DNA from: Pseudoscleropodium purum
Lineage: Eukaryota > Streptophyta > Bryopsida > Hypnales > Brachytheciaceae
Length of the DNA stretch: 64,000 nucleotides
Assembly: GCA_963969395.1 (NCBI GenBank)
Contig: OZ017797.1
Coordinates: 992,001 to 1,056,000, forward strand
Direction of reading: 5' to 3'
Part shown: in pieces, positions 23,264-34,474 of the stretch
Position numbering within the stretch: position 1 is the first letter of the stretch
How the letters are laid out: each line of letters begins with the position of its first letter
Notes under the pieces: model-generated
The model's database searches: none
What the model was told of the DNA's origin: nothing
Seen by the model: the letters and a program-made list of their open reading frames with translations, nothing else
Position numbers and translations under genes: made by a program

Positions 23264-25525
23264 GTTACAAATTTTTGAAGTTAAAAGAAAGGTGGTCATT
23301 TGTGGTCATCAAAAGCAACTAGCTCTTGAAATGTGTATTGCTAATACATTGAAGAAAGCAAAATGTACCTCTCAATCATGTTCTCTTTTAATGCCTGGTC
23401 GGAGTTTGAGCCTCCTACCTTATATAAAATCATTTTCATTTCTACATCCCATGTACACTATTTCAGACATTTCTATAGGAGCGGTTCTTAATGTCCAAAT
23501 TGTTTTCAAGCCTCCTCCTATATAATTTTTTTGAAAGTTATAATTTGTGATAGATTGAGAATGATGTTGTATGCATGTATCCTAATTATCAATCTTGCTG
23601 CATTGTACAATTAGTAGATATTAGATAGTGCGGTGATAGGCAGGATGTCTCTCACAATCTAACAAAACATATAGAAAAAAAGTACACTCTTGTTCTTAAA
23701 GACAACAATTACAAATGAGACTAATCCTAGTACGAATTCCATTTAGAAAAAGTAGTCTACAAATTAAAGCTAGAAAAAAACAAAGAATACAAAGTGAGTT
23801 AACCCATAAATGATGCAACGGACTTTTTTTGGCCAATCAATGACAAAATCTCTCTATGCAAGATAGAAGTGCAACTATTCATCTTTCATATTTTGTGATA
23901 AAAGGAAAGGTCTTCTATAGTAGCTTGACTTCCAATGAGTGTTTTTTCATTTATTTTATCCAAAAATGCATAGAGTATAAAAACAGATGATTTCCATGGT
24001 GACCAGTTCATTATTCGAGGGTTAAGTGAACACTATAGGAAATGGGAATCTAATTGAATACAAGAGCTAAGCCACATTTAACTACTTTTGAACTTTTGAA
24101 AGTTTAAAAGTAATAATGGTCATTAGGAGAAAAAAATGATCATCAAGAGATAATACTAAACATTGTGAGATCTATGCAAAACATCTAGCAATCTATACAG
24201 ACATTAGGGAAGCTCACGTTGTTATTATCAAAGGATCCCCTAATGTTTTGTTGAAAACTCAATGAATAGTCCAAAAGTAGTTAAATGTGGCAGAGCTTGT
24301 AGAACTTGTGGTTGTTGACAAGAGCACAAATTGTAAGAGCAGTACCAATGGCAACCTCTATTGAAAAGGCCCATTGCCATGACTACAAACACTCATGAAT
24401 AATTGTTTAGGATAAATTTCAATTTGTTTCTTGTGAAACTTTCAAAATGGATGAACTCATGTCTGATCAACTTTCAACCTCCTCCCTATATTTTCAATGA
24501 TTTCAATAGTTGAATTGATCAATGCATACAAGCACAATTAGTTGGGAGTGGTAGGATGTATAGTACACTATTGATAGTTGAAGATTATGCACTTTTAGAT
24601 TGTCAAAAAGAAAAATACAACATGAATTGAAAGTTGGACTTAAAGGGTATCTTTATTATTTCTAATCAAGGTTTTAAGACATTATTCAAAACATTCTTTA
24701 CAAAACGTTAATACAAATTATATTTATCTTTGACAAAAGACAACAAATATAGTAGTCAATATCAATGTTCATGTGGCTTGGTAGATGATTATTCATAATA
24801 GATTTTTTATTCACAATGAATTCATAAGTGCTACATTACCAATATTCTTCATGAATAGATAAAAATACACCTTTAGAAAGAATGCATGGAGCCCTAAATA
24901 TTTCTATTGTAGGCAACAAATTAAATAGATACCAAATATCCTAAAATCCAAATGCATTCAAGTCTTACATAACATCCTTGAGTTAATGCCATCTACAATA
25001 TTGCAAGATTTATAGGAAAACCTTCAATTTAATTGAAGTCTTAAGTTAGGATTAATTGATTTTAAATTTTTTTGAAAGATATTATTTTGAATAGCATCTT
25101 TCCAATACTACTAAAAATTGTTAAATTCCTATGAAATCCTAATGAATGTAGAAGACTACCTAATGGCTGGTATACATAAGATCACCAAATTTTTTTTATC
25201 CTTTCAAGATGAGAACTTCATGTTATACAGTCAAAAGACATGATGTTTTGGACTTTGACAATGATTTAAAGTACTTCATAGTGATGTTTTGTGTAAATTT
25301 GAACTTCTCATTCATCCAAAGTGGTGCTAGCTTGATTTGCTTGAATCTTTACAAGACTCCCAATCTTGATGACTGGTTTGATGTAATTGAGATAAATAAA
25401 ATATTTGCACACAAATATGAATAAAAGTGTGCAAAATTCAAAAAATATTTAGATGCTAAAGGTTTAATCAACCAACCCTACTCATCATCACAACATGATT
25501 CTAAAGTTTAGATAACACATGCATG
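23264..25525. other. AT-rich intergenic DNA with a dispersed duplication
   Basis: No gene is supported. The segment at 23800-24020 is duplicated at 26077-26310 (listed separately). A pair of 30 bp inverted words sits at about 24066-24097 and 24269-24300 around GTAGTTAAATGTGG. The CACTATAGGAAA word at about 24029 resembles a CACTA-type end without a partner. Confidence 0.45.
23800..24020 (+). repeat. Dispersed direct repeat, second copy at 26077-26310
   Basis: Collinear shared words with 26077-26310: AATGATGC, AAGTGCAACTATTCATC, AAGGTCTTCT, AGCTTGACTT, TCCAAAAATGCA, then GATGATTTCCA. The two copies lie 2.3 kb apart in the same orientation. Their coding potential is broken. Confidence 0.65.
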
Positions 25526-25527
25526 TA

Positions 25528-25926
25528 TGGTAGAACCACCCATTTCCAACCAAGGAGCCATACTTAACCTATAGGGTGCAACTATTTCTAACCAAGGTTG
25601 GAACAAATTTTCAACCAAAGCTCAAAATGTGTTTTTTCTCCTTTTCAAAGTTGGAACTAATTAAGTCATAACACATGTCCCAAAGTAGTGAGTAGGTAAG
25701 TAGTTCTTGAATGATTGGAATTGGAAGACTTTACATATTGGACATGGATTTGGACCAACTGTTGGCTTCCAAAATTCATAGTCATTTCAATTTAAAGCAT
25801 AAAATTACCAAAAAAAATTTGCAATCCCCATAATTTCTATCTTTTGACATGGTAGAAAATTTAAATTGCCTTATATTACTCTAGAAAATGTGTGGAATTG
25901 CTAAAGTGGTTGACTATCGGTCGTTC
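25528..25926 (-). mobile_element. Family 1 TA-flanked MITE, copy 5 (399 bp, diverged)
   Basis: TA lies at 25526-25527 and 25927-25928. The left end TGGTAGAACCACCCATTTCC and the inverted right end GAACGACCGATAGTCAACCA are diverged. AATTGCTAAAGTGGTT near the right end marks this as the inverse orientation relative to copies 1, 2 and 4. Confidence 0.6.
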
Positions 25927-26076
25927 TATTATATGACTCTCAATAATAGATTCTATCATATGATTCTTAATGATAGATTGTGAATGACACTTGCTAGATT
26001 ACTTAGATTACTAGTTTACTACAATACAATGATTGTGTATATGATTCAATTGAACAAATCTAATTCCATGAATTAA

Positions 26077-26310
26077 CCTATTAATGATGCCATGGCCATT
26101 CTTTGATTGATGAATGACAAAGAATCTTATGGTGTAGGGATAAAAGTGCAACTATTCATCCTCCAAATTTTGTGGGAAAAAGGAAGGTCTTCTCACAATA
26201 GCTTGACTTTCCGACAATTGCTTTTTCATTTTTTGTAATCCAAAAATGCACACGGTATCAAAATAGATGATGATTTCCACAAAGACCAGCCATGTGTTCA
26301 AGGATTACCC
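26077..26310 (+). repeat. Dispersed direct repeat, partner of 23800-24020
   Basis: Collinear match to 23800-24020 over about 220 bp, as described there. It ends just before the family 1 copy at 26338. Confidence 0.65.
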
Positions 26311-26337
26311 CAACCTGAGCCTCTCTATAGTAGCCAA

Positions 26338-26725
26338 CCCATTTTTGATCACCCCCCATTCTCATAGTATAGACTATTTTCTTTTCAATCAATAGGAAAT
26401 GAATAGTCATTAATTATGGCATAGTTTCCAACACACTTGTGATGCATCACTGTTGGCTGTAAGACTCACAATATTGCAACCAGCCCTTATTTGATTTTAC
26501 AATCAACCTATGGTCAAAAATAGAAAGGTCTGCATCACCATTATAGGTCAAAGAAAATCTTCCACTAAAATATTCATAGTATTTACATTTTTGTGTGATA
26601 AAATTTTGAAAAAATACAAAATCTTTCCAAACTCTATTTTTTGTATGGGAAAAATCACAAATTCAAAAATCCCACACTTCAAATATGCGTAATTGCTTAA
26701 GTGGTTGGAAATGGGTTGGCTCCCC
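26338..26725 (-). mobile_element. Family 1 TA-flanked MITE, copy 3 (388 bp, inverted)
   Basis: TA lies at 26336-26337 and 26726-26727. The left end is TAGTAGCCAACCCATTTTTG. The right end, inverted, is GGGGAGCCAACCCATTTCC followed by AACCACTTAAGCAATTACG. The CTTAAG-side lies at the right, so this copy is inverted. Non-coding. Confidence 0.85.
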
Positions 26726-26727
26726 TA

Positions 26728-27906
26728 GTTGCACTGCAAACAGGCCAGGAAAGCGTATGGACTCATACCGTCACATGCATGTGTTCATAACTTGAAAATA
26801 GTGTCACTGGAATAATTTGCTTCAGCTTTGTTCCTTCACTCACAACTGATTGCCAAAATTCATTCCCACTCCTGCAGACATTTGCAATGTGCAATTACAA
26901 AGTCTGTTTGTGTGCAATTTAGAGTGGGTTGAGAGGAAGCCATTAGCTGCAAGTGATCCCCAAACTGGCTAAGTTTCCCTTGGTTTCTACTTTAAAAAAA
27001 TCTTTCAAGAATGAACCTTTGGCTAATTATCCTGAACCCATTCTGGGATCACTACATGTTAGCTGCGACCCTGAGCATGTGAACAACATTCAATTCTTTA
27101 ACCCTGGAGCGCTCCAACATGCATTTTTTGGACGATGAATAGATTGAAGTTCTTGTTTCTGTCTTGTTCCTGCTTGGATGAAAGTCATCTTAATTTTCGG
27201 TGATACTTTATTAAGTTCTTGTCTTATTTAATGGTTGAGTTTAATGTTACTAGAGTACAAATTTTTCTAAAATTACAAATGTGGAAGTGTGTCAAGTGGT
27301 CAAATTGCATTGACTCTAGTTCAAAACTAGATTAGTGAAAATGAGGTCCTAGATGTAAAGAATACAAAAATTTCAAAAAATCTTCATGTCAAGAGAACCT
27401 CATTTTGAATCCATTCCAATAAGTTTTGCTCGAAAAATGATAATATTTTGCCTGTAATCAAATTTCGAAGGAATTTTGAAATTTTCCTTTCCAAATTTAT
27501 TGAAAAATATTGGTAATAGTATTGGTGAATCTAACCATATAGATGAAATCTAAAATTCAAAATCTATAACTTTCCTTTGTATATCACTTCTAAAATATTC
27601 TTTTAAATAGCACTTTATAATGATTTTTTCCAAATTGTCAATTCTGGAGAAGAGTCCAGACGCTCCAAGGTTAATATGGTAACTTAGAGCATGCATGCTT
27701 GGATTAATTTTCTTTCACTAATGGGGAACAATGCCTGTAGACTCACTGAGAACTATACATTGAAGTTTAAAGGAGATCACCTATTTTCAATCAGCAGCCC
27801 ATTTTCATAGCAGAGGGTAGTCTATTTCTGATTAGAAATGGTGCTCTATTTCCAAGTAACTGGAGGTGTGGAGTAGAGAAACTAATGGCTTTTGAGGTGA
27901 TTATTA
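26728..27906. other. Intergenic DNA with a slightly GC-richer patch
   Basis: From 26730 to about 27150 the composition is richer in G and C than its surroundings, and a 61-codon frame (26953-27138) occurs. No domain or splice structure is recognisable, so it may be a gene relic. The remainder is AT-rich. Confidence 0.35.
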
Positions 27907-28321
27907 GGATGATGACCTATTTCCAACCACTTAAGCAATTTAGCCTATTTGCGGCATAGGGAAGGTTGAGAAAAAATTCCCCCTTGTAGAGAAATAAATT
28001 GAAAAAATATTTTATAATTTTTGACAATTTTTCCCTCAAAACAAAATTATTATAAATTTTTTTAGTAAAGATTCTATTTGCCCCATTCTTGATTTGTAGG
28101 CAAACCAATTTCCAACCATAGACTAGTTACAAAACCAATGTAGGTGATCATTATGGCTTTCAATGTACATACTGTGATCATTTTATGCTCTCAAGGTATA
28201 TCTCCCAAACGTTTTTGTTGCTCCTATTGTACGTGAGCTATCACCTACAACACAGCTAATTGGAAATTCAATAGTCTAAATTCTGAAAATGGGATGCTAG
28301 TCGGAAATCGATTGGCTCCTT
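27907..28321 (+). mobile_element. Family 1 TA-flanked MITE, copy 4 (415 bp)
   Basis: TA lies at 27905-27906 and 28322-28323. The left end is GGATGATGACCTATTTCC followed by AACCACTTAAGCAATTT. The right end, inverted, is AAGGAGCCAATCGATTTCC. Non-coding. Confidence 0.7.
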
Positions 28322-28883
28322 TAATGCTCCAATGTCAAATTTGAATTGCAGCTTGTGGTGCTCTATTTCAGTAATAAATTACTAACAAATTTTAAGCATG
28401 CTTTGATTGGAAATAGCATGTCCTATATCAAAGTACGAGGGCAAACATAATCTTTCCTCTTAAAATTTATAGAAAATTGTTTTTTATAATTCTCGTGTCC
28501 CTAAATACAACCTTATCAAATGTATTTTTGGATATGGGAAAATTTATCCCTTGATTTTCCTGATGCTGTACAAGGTCCAATTTGCTTCAGTGATGTGAAA
28601 TGGGTGATCATCCTGATACAACTGATGATTATTTTCTGTTTTTCATTAGTACAATTATTGATAGTAACAATTCAACACCTACCATTCCATGAATTTGAGC
28701 AGGTTCATTCAAAGGAAAGGTATTGGGATTGTGACAGAACACCCTACTTTACAGTTAGCATATTTACTGGGAGACTTACTGGTGGGAGGCATTTACAAAG
28801 TTGAAATTTTGTCCAATTTCGTTGACACCTCTTGGTGTAGATTTGGGGTGTCATTTGGATTGGCTGTTAGCAGCTCAAACTGG

Positions 28884-29740
28884 TCTATGGTTTACAATAC
28901 AAAAAAATCTACATACTCCATTGCTTGGGCATTAAAGAATTACAGCATCCACACAAAGACATGCCAAAAGGGGCCACCAAATGCAGATTTAGTGTGTGGT
29001 TTTGTAGACCAGGACCTCACTGCTCTTCCTGTGCCCTACAGGCAAACAAGCCAAGAAGGGGCCCCTGGTGCAGTATGCAATGTGAAGTAATTTAGTTGCT
29101 TAAAAATCAAATTGTAAAAATTTGACTTTTAATTCATTGAGAACATTGAATTTAGCAACCACTACACATAGATTGGAAGGCATCTCCTACTTGACATGAT
29201 TTTCATTTGACTAGAGAAACTCTTTATATACATATGGGGTGGTAAGAGGTAGAACAAATCATGTGGGATATGTAAATTAGAATTAGTAGGAGCTCAATCA
29301 TTGATGATTAAGTGAAAAGTAAGAAGTGTGTTTGAAGTAAAATTTCAGACCTCATTTAGGTATAATAAAATAACTTTTTTCAAAAAAAATTTGAACTAAG
29401 AAAAGTTGAAAATAAAAATGACTTGCGTCTTTAAAAATCCTATTAAGATTATGAGCGTCCAATCAAAAGTTACAAACAAAATTCAATCTATGTGAAGTGG
29501 TTGCTGGATTCATTGTTCTCAATGAATTAAAAGTCAAATTTTTACAATTTAGTTTCTAAGCAACTAAATTACTTCACATTGCATACTGCACTAGGGGCCC
29601 CTTCTTGGCTTATTTTCCTGAAGGCACAGGAAGAGCAGTGAGGCCCTGGTCTACAAAACCACATGCCAAATCTACATTCTGTGCCGTCCAGAATGCCTGG
29701 CAGCTGAGTATGTAGATTTCTTTGTATTGTTAACCATAGG
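28884..29740. repeat. Long inverted repeat, arms of about 290 and 257 bp
   Basis: The left arm 28884-29175 and right arm 29484-29740 are reverse complements with about 90 percent identity by eye. Examples are the shared GGTTTTGTAGACCAGG and AAGAAGGGGCCCC words on opposite strands. The spacer is 308 bp. The left arm carries the end of a 133-codon plus-strand frame (28689-29090) that is broken in the right arm, so the arm may derive from decayed coding sequence. No clear target duplication was found at the outer ends. Confidence 0.75.
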
Positions 29741-30476
29741 CCGATTCTAACATCCTAAAGGGGTTAAGTTGTACTTACCCTCAACCTTTCCCTGCAACTA
29801 TTGCAGTGGATTGCTGCAGTGACCAGAACTCTGAATTGCCTTGAACACTTTTAATTTGAAGTTGCTTGTTTGGATTCAATTGCATACAATTTAAATGGCC
29901 ACATAAAGCTTTTAAATCAGTGGCCATAGGGGTGGACTGAATAAGGTGGTAAAATCAATCCAACCTATGACAGGAAAAAGCTGTAACTATCATGAAAAGA
30001 TGCAAACAGCATGTTTTTATTAATCCCCCACCTTTAATTTTCTAAAATCACAGACCATTGATCTACTCACAGGAAAAAAAATTGAAACCAATCCCCAAGC
30101 CATAGATATGAGATATGCACACAAGATACAAATATAGATATGGGATATGAATATGAATACGAATATAGGTATGGGGTATGAATACGGATATAGAGGATGT
30201 ACATTGATACACAATATAGATACGGATACAAAGGAGTAAAAATCCCATATTGATTGCTAATCCCATTTTCACTTTGGAATTACAAATAAAGCGGGTGGGT
30301 GGCTTGAGGTTGGGATTGGGTTTGTGTGTTAAACTTAAAAAAATTATGTTCTAATAGGGGGTTGGGGGGTAATAAAATAAAAAATCCATTGGGTTAAACT
30401 AATTGTCTCACTATCCACTCAAAAGACAACCTTGCACCATTGACTGCACTGAAATTTCTTCACACAAATTTTGATA
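29741..30476. other. Intergenic DNA with a degenerate GATATGAATA-type array
   Basis: Between about 30105 and 30240 the sequence is a run of near-repeats built from (G/A)ATA(T/C)(G/A) hexamers, a degenerate minisatellite. No gene is supported. Confidence 0.5.
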
Positions 30477-30884
30477 AGGTAGATGGCTGTAAAAGCGACC
30501 CTTCAAGGGCTGATCCACCTTTTTCATAGGTTTGCATGAACAAAAATATTTTTAGCTTGTTTTTCAAAGAAAGAAAAATGGATGCCAAACGTAACAAAAG
30601 TGGTTTCATGTTTTTCGAAGCATTTTTGATTTAGTTATGAATTTGCAAAGATTTCTATAGTAGGTACCTATTTGTCACCATAGGTCTCCCAAAATTTGTC
30701 CTCCTGCAACTTCTAAAGTGATTTCTAAACCATGGAGGAAATGATTGGCTCTTGAAATAAAATAAATAAATTTTTTTGATTCATTCAATAGCAACAATGG
30801 TCCGTTTAGAGTTCAACTTCCATCCATTTTACAACTAGCTATGGGATGGTTGCAAGGAGAGGGTCACTTTTATAGCCATCTACT
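30477..30884. mobile_element. Family 3 TA-flanked MITE (408 bp)
   Basis: TA lies at 30475-30476 and 30885-30886. The left end is AGGTAGATGGCTGTAAAAGC followed by GACCC. The right end, inverted, is AGTAGATGGCTATAAAAGTG followed by ACCC. The terminal inverted repeat is about 25 bp. Non-coding. It is the only copy in the window. Confidence 0.8.
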
Positions 30885-30886
30885 TA

Positions 30887-31741
30887 TTACAAGATATAAT
30901 TTTCTTCAAACTGAACTTTCTTCATGCAAACTCAACTATCACATAAATTTTCAAACTTTATTCATACAAACTTAGGTAGATTTATTGACTGCAAATGCAA
31001 ACTCAGATATTAACATTTTAACACCTCATTCCTTTTTTATATTTTTTTTGCACATTTTTGTTTATATCTTTTTACAAAAATATCATTTACCACAATATTA
31101 TGAAATTGGCCATTAAGGAAGGTTGTCTTTTCAAGATTCAAGTATTACATTGAATGAATGAGAAGTCAATTGGACTACATGGTCGGCCTACAAGCCCTCC
31201 ATTCATTGTACAAAATATGAACATCGAAGTGCTTCAAGGTTAAGGTAGGAGTTTTTGAAATAGTTTAGAGCTTTCTAACATAGAGGTATGTATTGGATTC
31301 TTCTTGTATCAATGGTGCACATTTTAGGTTTTGAATGCTTTTGAAACCTCATGGCATTCCAACTTTTGAAATTTATAACTAATTTCTTAAGGAAAAATAT
31401 GAAATAAAAGTGTCTGGGTTAAGGTATTGGTAAATTCATAATCAACACTAATTACCCAAAATGTAAAACATATATTTGAACCAAAAAGTGTAATTTTTTT
31501 CCTAGATTTTGATTACACAAGATGTACATGAGATCCCATGCTAGTCTAAATGTTGATTTTTGTTGTACCTAGATAAAGTACTTTTAAAACTCATAACTTA
31601 ACACTCTTGTGGTACCTACATAGTGCATGCAAAAGTATATTGGAATCTTTTTTCAATTGTCAATAAGATCTAACAAAAATAATTTATGCTTAACACTACT
31701 AATACCAAAATAGTTATTAAATATGGGTGAATAATTGGTTA
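30887..31741. other. AT-rich intergenic DNA, no gene seen
   Basis: I see no gene, repeat boundary or RNA gene here. Confidence 0.5.
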
Positions 31742-32914
31742 GGCCCTAAACAATTTTTTGACTATATTTTCACTCCTAAAACTCTCCAAAATTGCCATTT
31801 TTAGTGTAAGTACCAAATTTATAAAAGAAAACATTTTTGGATATTTGTAAGGTCTGTAGGATCTTATAGAATGCTAATAAGTTCGATAAACTATGGGAAA
31901 AATTTCAGAAATTTCTACCAGGTAGATTGCAAGATATTAACATTTGAATTGATAGAAATCTTTTTTGGGGCCTTTTGAAAAATAGGGTAGTTATACTTTA
32001 CAAGGGAAAATTTATATCAAAAAGTGTCCAAAATGATGGTCCTTCTGTGAATTCATTCTTCAAAGCAAATTGACTACATGCTTAAATTGCAAATCATTTG
32101 GAATTGTAAAATATATAGGAAAAAATAGTAAATAAAAAGAAGTAGAGAATGATTCAAAATATTGAATTGTTAAGAATTTAGTTAAAATGGATTGAAAAAT
32201 GCCAATCCCAATGGTTGTAATGTTGTAATAAACAATCTACATTCTATGATTTTATTTTTTTCAAAAAATCTTTAAAATTGAGTTAAATAAAGGACTCTAA
32301 AGTTTATTTTAGAATAGAGAATCTATAACTACCCACAAATTGAAATTCTTCTTAACTTTTATCATTTTCATTAATGAAAATGGATTTTAAGCTTTCGTTA
32401 CATATATAAGTTGAGACATTATATTAGATTTGAGGGTTCTATAAGATTGTGGATTCCCCAACCCTAAAAATACTAGGAATGTTGCTAGCAATGCAATCTA
32501 ATATGGTTGAGAGAATGCCACATCATTTCTAAGAATTTTTTTTTCAACTTTTTTTTTGTATTTTAAGAATTGGAATTCTTTTTACAACCGTACCTTCCTT
32601 TGATGCAAGGAGAACAATAGAGGGAACATGCTTGAAATAGGTTGTTATTGTCTTCAAATCCCCTCTAATGAAGCCAATTTCAATTTTGTTTTAAAAAAAA
32701 TGATTTTTCTTAAACAACCGGTCGAAGAATACTACTACATATCATACAGTAATTTTATAATCATGTAGTCAAAAGTTATGAAAATTGGGTCTTAATGAAA
32801 AACCTTATCCCCATATTGTGTGAAAATTTTAAAGAAAAAAATAAAAATTTCATTTGTAGTGAGCTACCCAAAATTGCTATGTTCCTAAAAAACGCAACTT
32901 AGTCCTTTAGGGGT
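31742..32914 (-). mobile_element. Family 2 TA-flanked element, copy D (1173 bp)
   Basis: TA lies at 31740-31741 and 32915-32916. The right end, inverted, is ACCCCTAAAGGACTAAGTTG, nearly the same as the left end of copy E (ACCCCTAAAGGACTAGATTG). The left end is GGCCCTAAAC. The interior aligns with copy E in reverse, for example GACTATATTTTCAC here against GACTATATATTCACC there, and AAAGTTTATTTTAGAATA against its complement. Non-coding. Confidence 0.7.
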
Positions 32915-32916
32915 TA

Positions 32917-33815
32917 GTATGAAAATTAGTGTAGCCAATCTAGTAGGCAATGACACTCATGCACACCATTCATACTACAACTAGTGTTACCACTATAAGT
33001 GATATTGAATAATAAATCCTTGTAATAAATAGTTTAGACCAAACTAAATAACTACTTCAATGTAATGAATACATTCAATTATAATTAGTGACAATAATAG
33101 AAACACATACTTTAGATGCAACTTCAAATTTTTTTTTCAAAATTTTTTTATTGAAAAATGTTTGGGTGAGTAATAACCTACCTAGGTATACTACTCTTGT
33201 ATTATATGTAGAGGTCATTGGCATTAAAAAGGCTTAGAGGATGTCTTTTTATAAAAATTATATCAGATTGAAAAGATAAAAAAATTAGGTGAAGACTAAA
33301 TTAAAAAAAAATTAAATATAGAAAATGTTGGATTCTATACATATTAGAAAAAAAATTTACAATATATATATATATGAAGAATTGAAAATACCTATGCATA
33401 GTTTAAAAAATTTATACAAAAAAATCCCTCTAATTAAAATTAAAATTTTATTAGAAAGCCCCCAAAGTTGGATAGCTCAGCCTATGATACATGTATTAAA
33501 AAAACTCATACAATTATTTTTTTAATTCTATTATTGTCTTCAAAAATACTCATTTCATGTATATACATACATTTTTGGATTCCTTGTTGAAAGAGCTATA
33601 AGAATTTTCTACACTAAAACAAATTATATCCTTTGAAATTAAACTAAAATGCATTATAAGTGATAATAACTAAGGCCATATAATATGGGAGTTGCATACC
33701 TAAGCTAACTTGCTAAACAAACTTAAACATTGCATAGATTCCTTCACCCTTTCTTCATGTAAACCTAGACATTACATAGATTTATTGATTCCTATTGCAA
33801 ACCCAGCTATTCCAT
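32917..33815. other. AT-rich intergenic DNA, no gene seen
   Basis: No gene is seen. Toward the right end, words like ACATTGCATAGATT recur, foreshadowing the tandem array at 33820. Confidence 0.45.
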
Positions 33816-33819
33816 AGAT

Positions 33820-33985
33820 TTCTTCTAAAGTTCCACATTTATAGATTCTTCAAAATCAAAAGTTCCACCTATATAGATTTTCTTCAAAAGTTCCACGTGT
33901 ATAGATTTCCTCAAAAGTTCCAAGTGCATAGATTTCCTCAAAAGTTCCATGTGCATAGATTCCTTCAAAGTTCCACATGCAACCT
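33820..33985 (+). repeat. Tandem array of ~28-30 bp units upstream of LHCSR
   Basis: The unit AAAGTTCCA(N)nTATAGATTTCNTC recurs about six times, with GTTCCA starting near 33830, 33862, 33890, 33917, 33945 and 33970. The variable core after GTTC is CCACATTT, CCACCTAT, CCACGTGT, CCAAGTGC, CCATGTGC and CCACATGC, so one copy has a perfect CACGTG and others are one-base variants. The array lies about 350-500 bp upstream of the TATA box of LHCSR. Confidence 0.8.
33894..33899. promoter_or_regulatory. G-box CACGTG
   Basis: A perfect palindromic CACGTG in the context CCACGTGT, the classical plant light- and stress-responsive bZIP/bHLH site. It lies about 580 bp upstream of the LHCSR start codon, inside the tandem array. 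Its role in LHCSR expression is inference from position and gene type. Confidence 0.5.
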
Positions 33986-34319
33986 CAGATCTTTCGATCC
34001 TCAGATACTCCGTAGATGTTCCTCTCTCTCTCCAACTCTGACTCCAGCAACCCAGAGGCCGGGTGGCCATGCTGCACCCAAAGCTCTCCCCATCCCCGCC
34101 CCACATTCTCACCCACCTCCACGAGCATCCCCGATCAGCCCACGAGCACTTCTCCTCCTAACGGGAGGTCCAGACAGTGTCCTGAAGAGCCTTGGACGCT
34201 CTTCCAGCACCTGTCATCCCGCCATTCGGGCTCTGCGACAGAACTGCATTGGCATGACACATCCCCTAAAGCAAAAAGAGAGTTTAGAATGTCTGTTCCT
34301 GGCTCACTTCTGGTCATCA

Positions 34320-34325
34320 TATAAA
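34320..34325 (+). promoter_or_regulatory. TATA box of LHCSR
   Basis: TATAAA lies 150 bp upstream of the start codon. Transcription from about 34350 would leave a leader of about 125 bases with no upstream ATG before 34475. Confidence 0.6.
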
Positions 34326-34474
34326 CGACGTTGCGCTCTGGAGTTGCTTGTAATAGTTTCAGCTTTCCACTTGTCTCTGGAACGCCATTGCTGGAATTGA
34401 AACTTTTCATTTGCGGGAGTATTATTGATACAAATTGAAGGTGGGAGTTTGTGCTGTGGGTGGGATCAGTATCA

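Noticed and set aside
33795..34400. 201-codon plus-strand open frame upstream of LHCSR
   Set aside because: Its first quarter is the 28-30 bp tandem array and the rest is C-rich promoter DNA. It overlaps the LHCSR TATA box and leader, and shows no domain.
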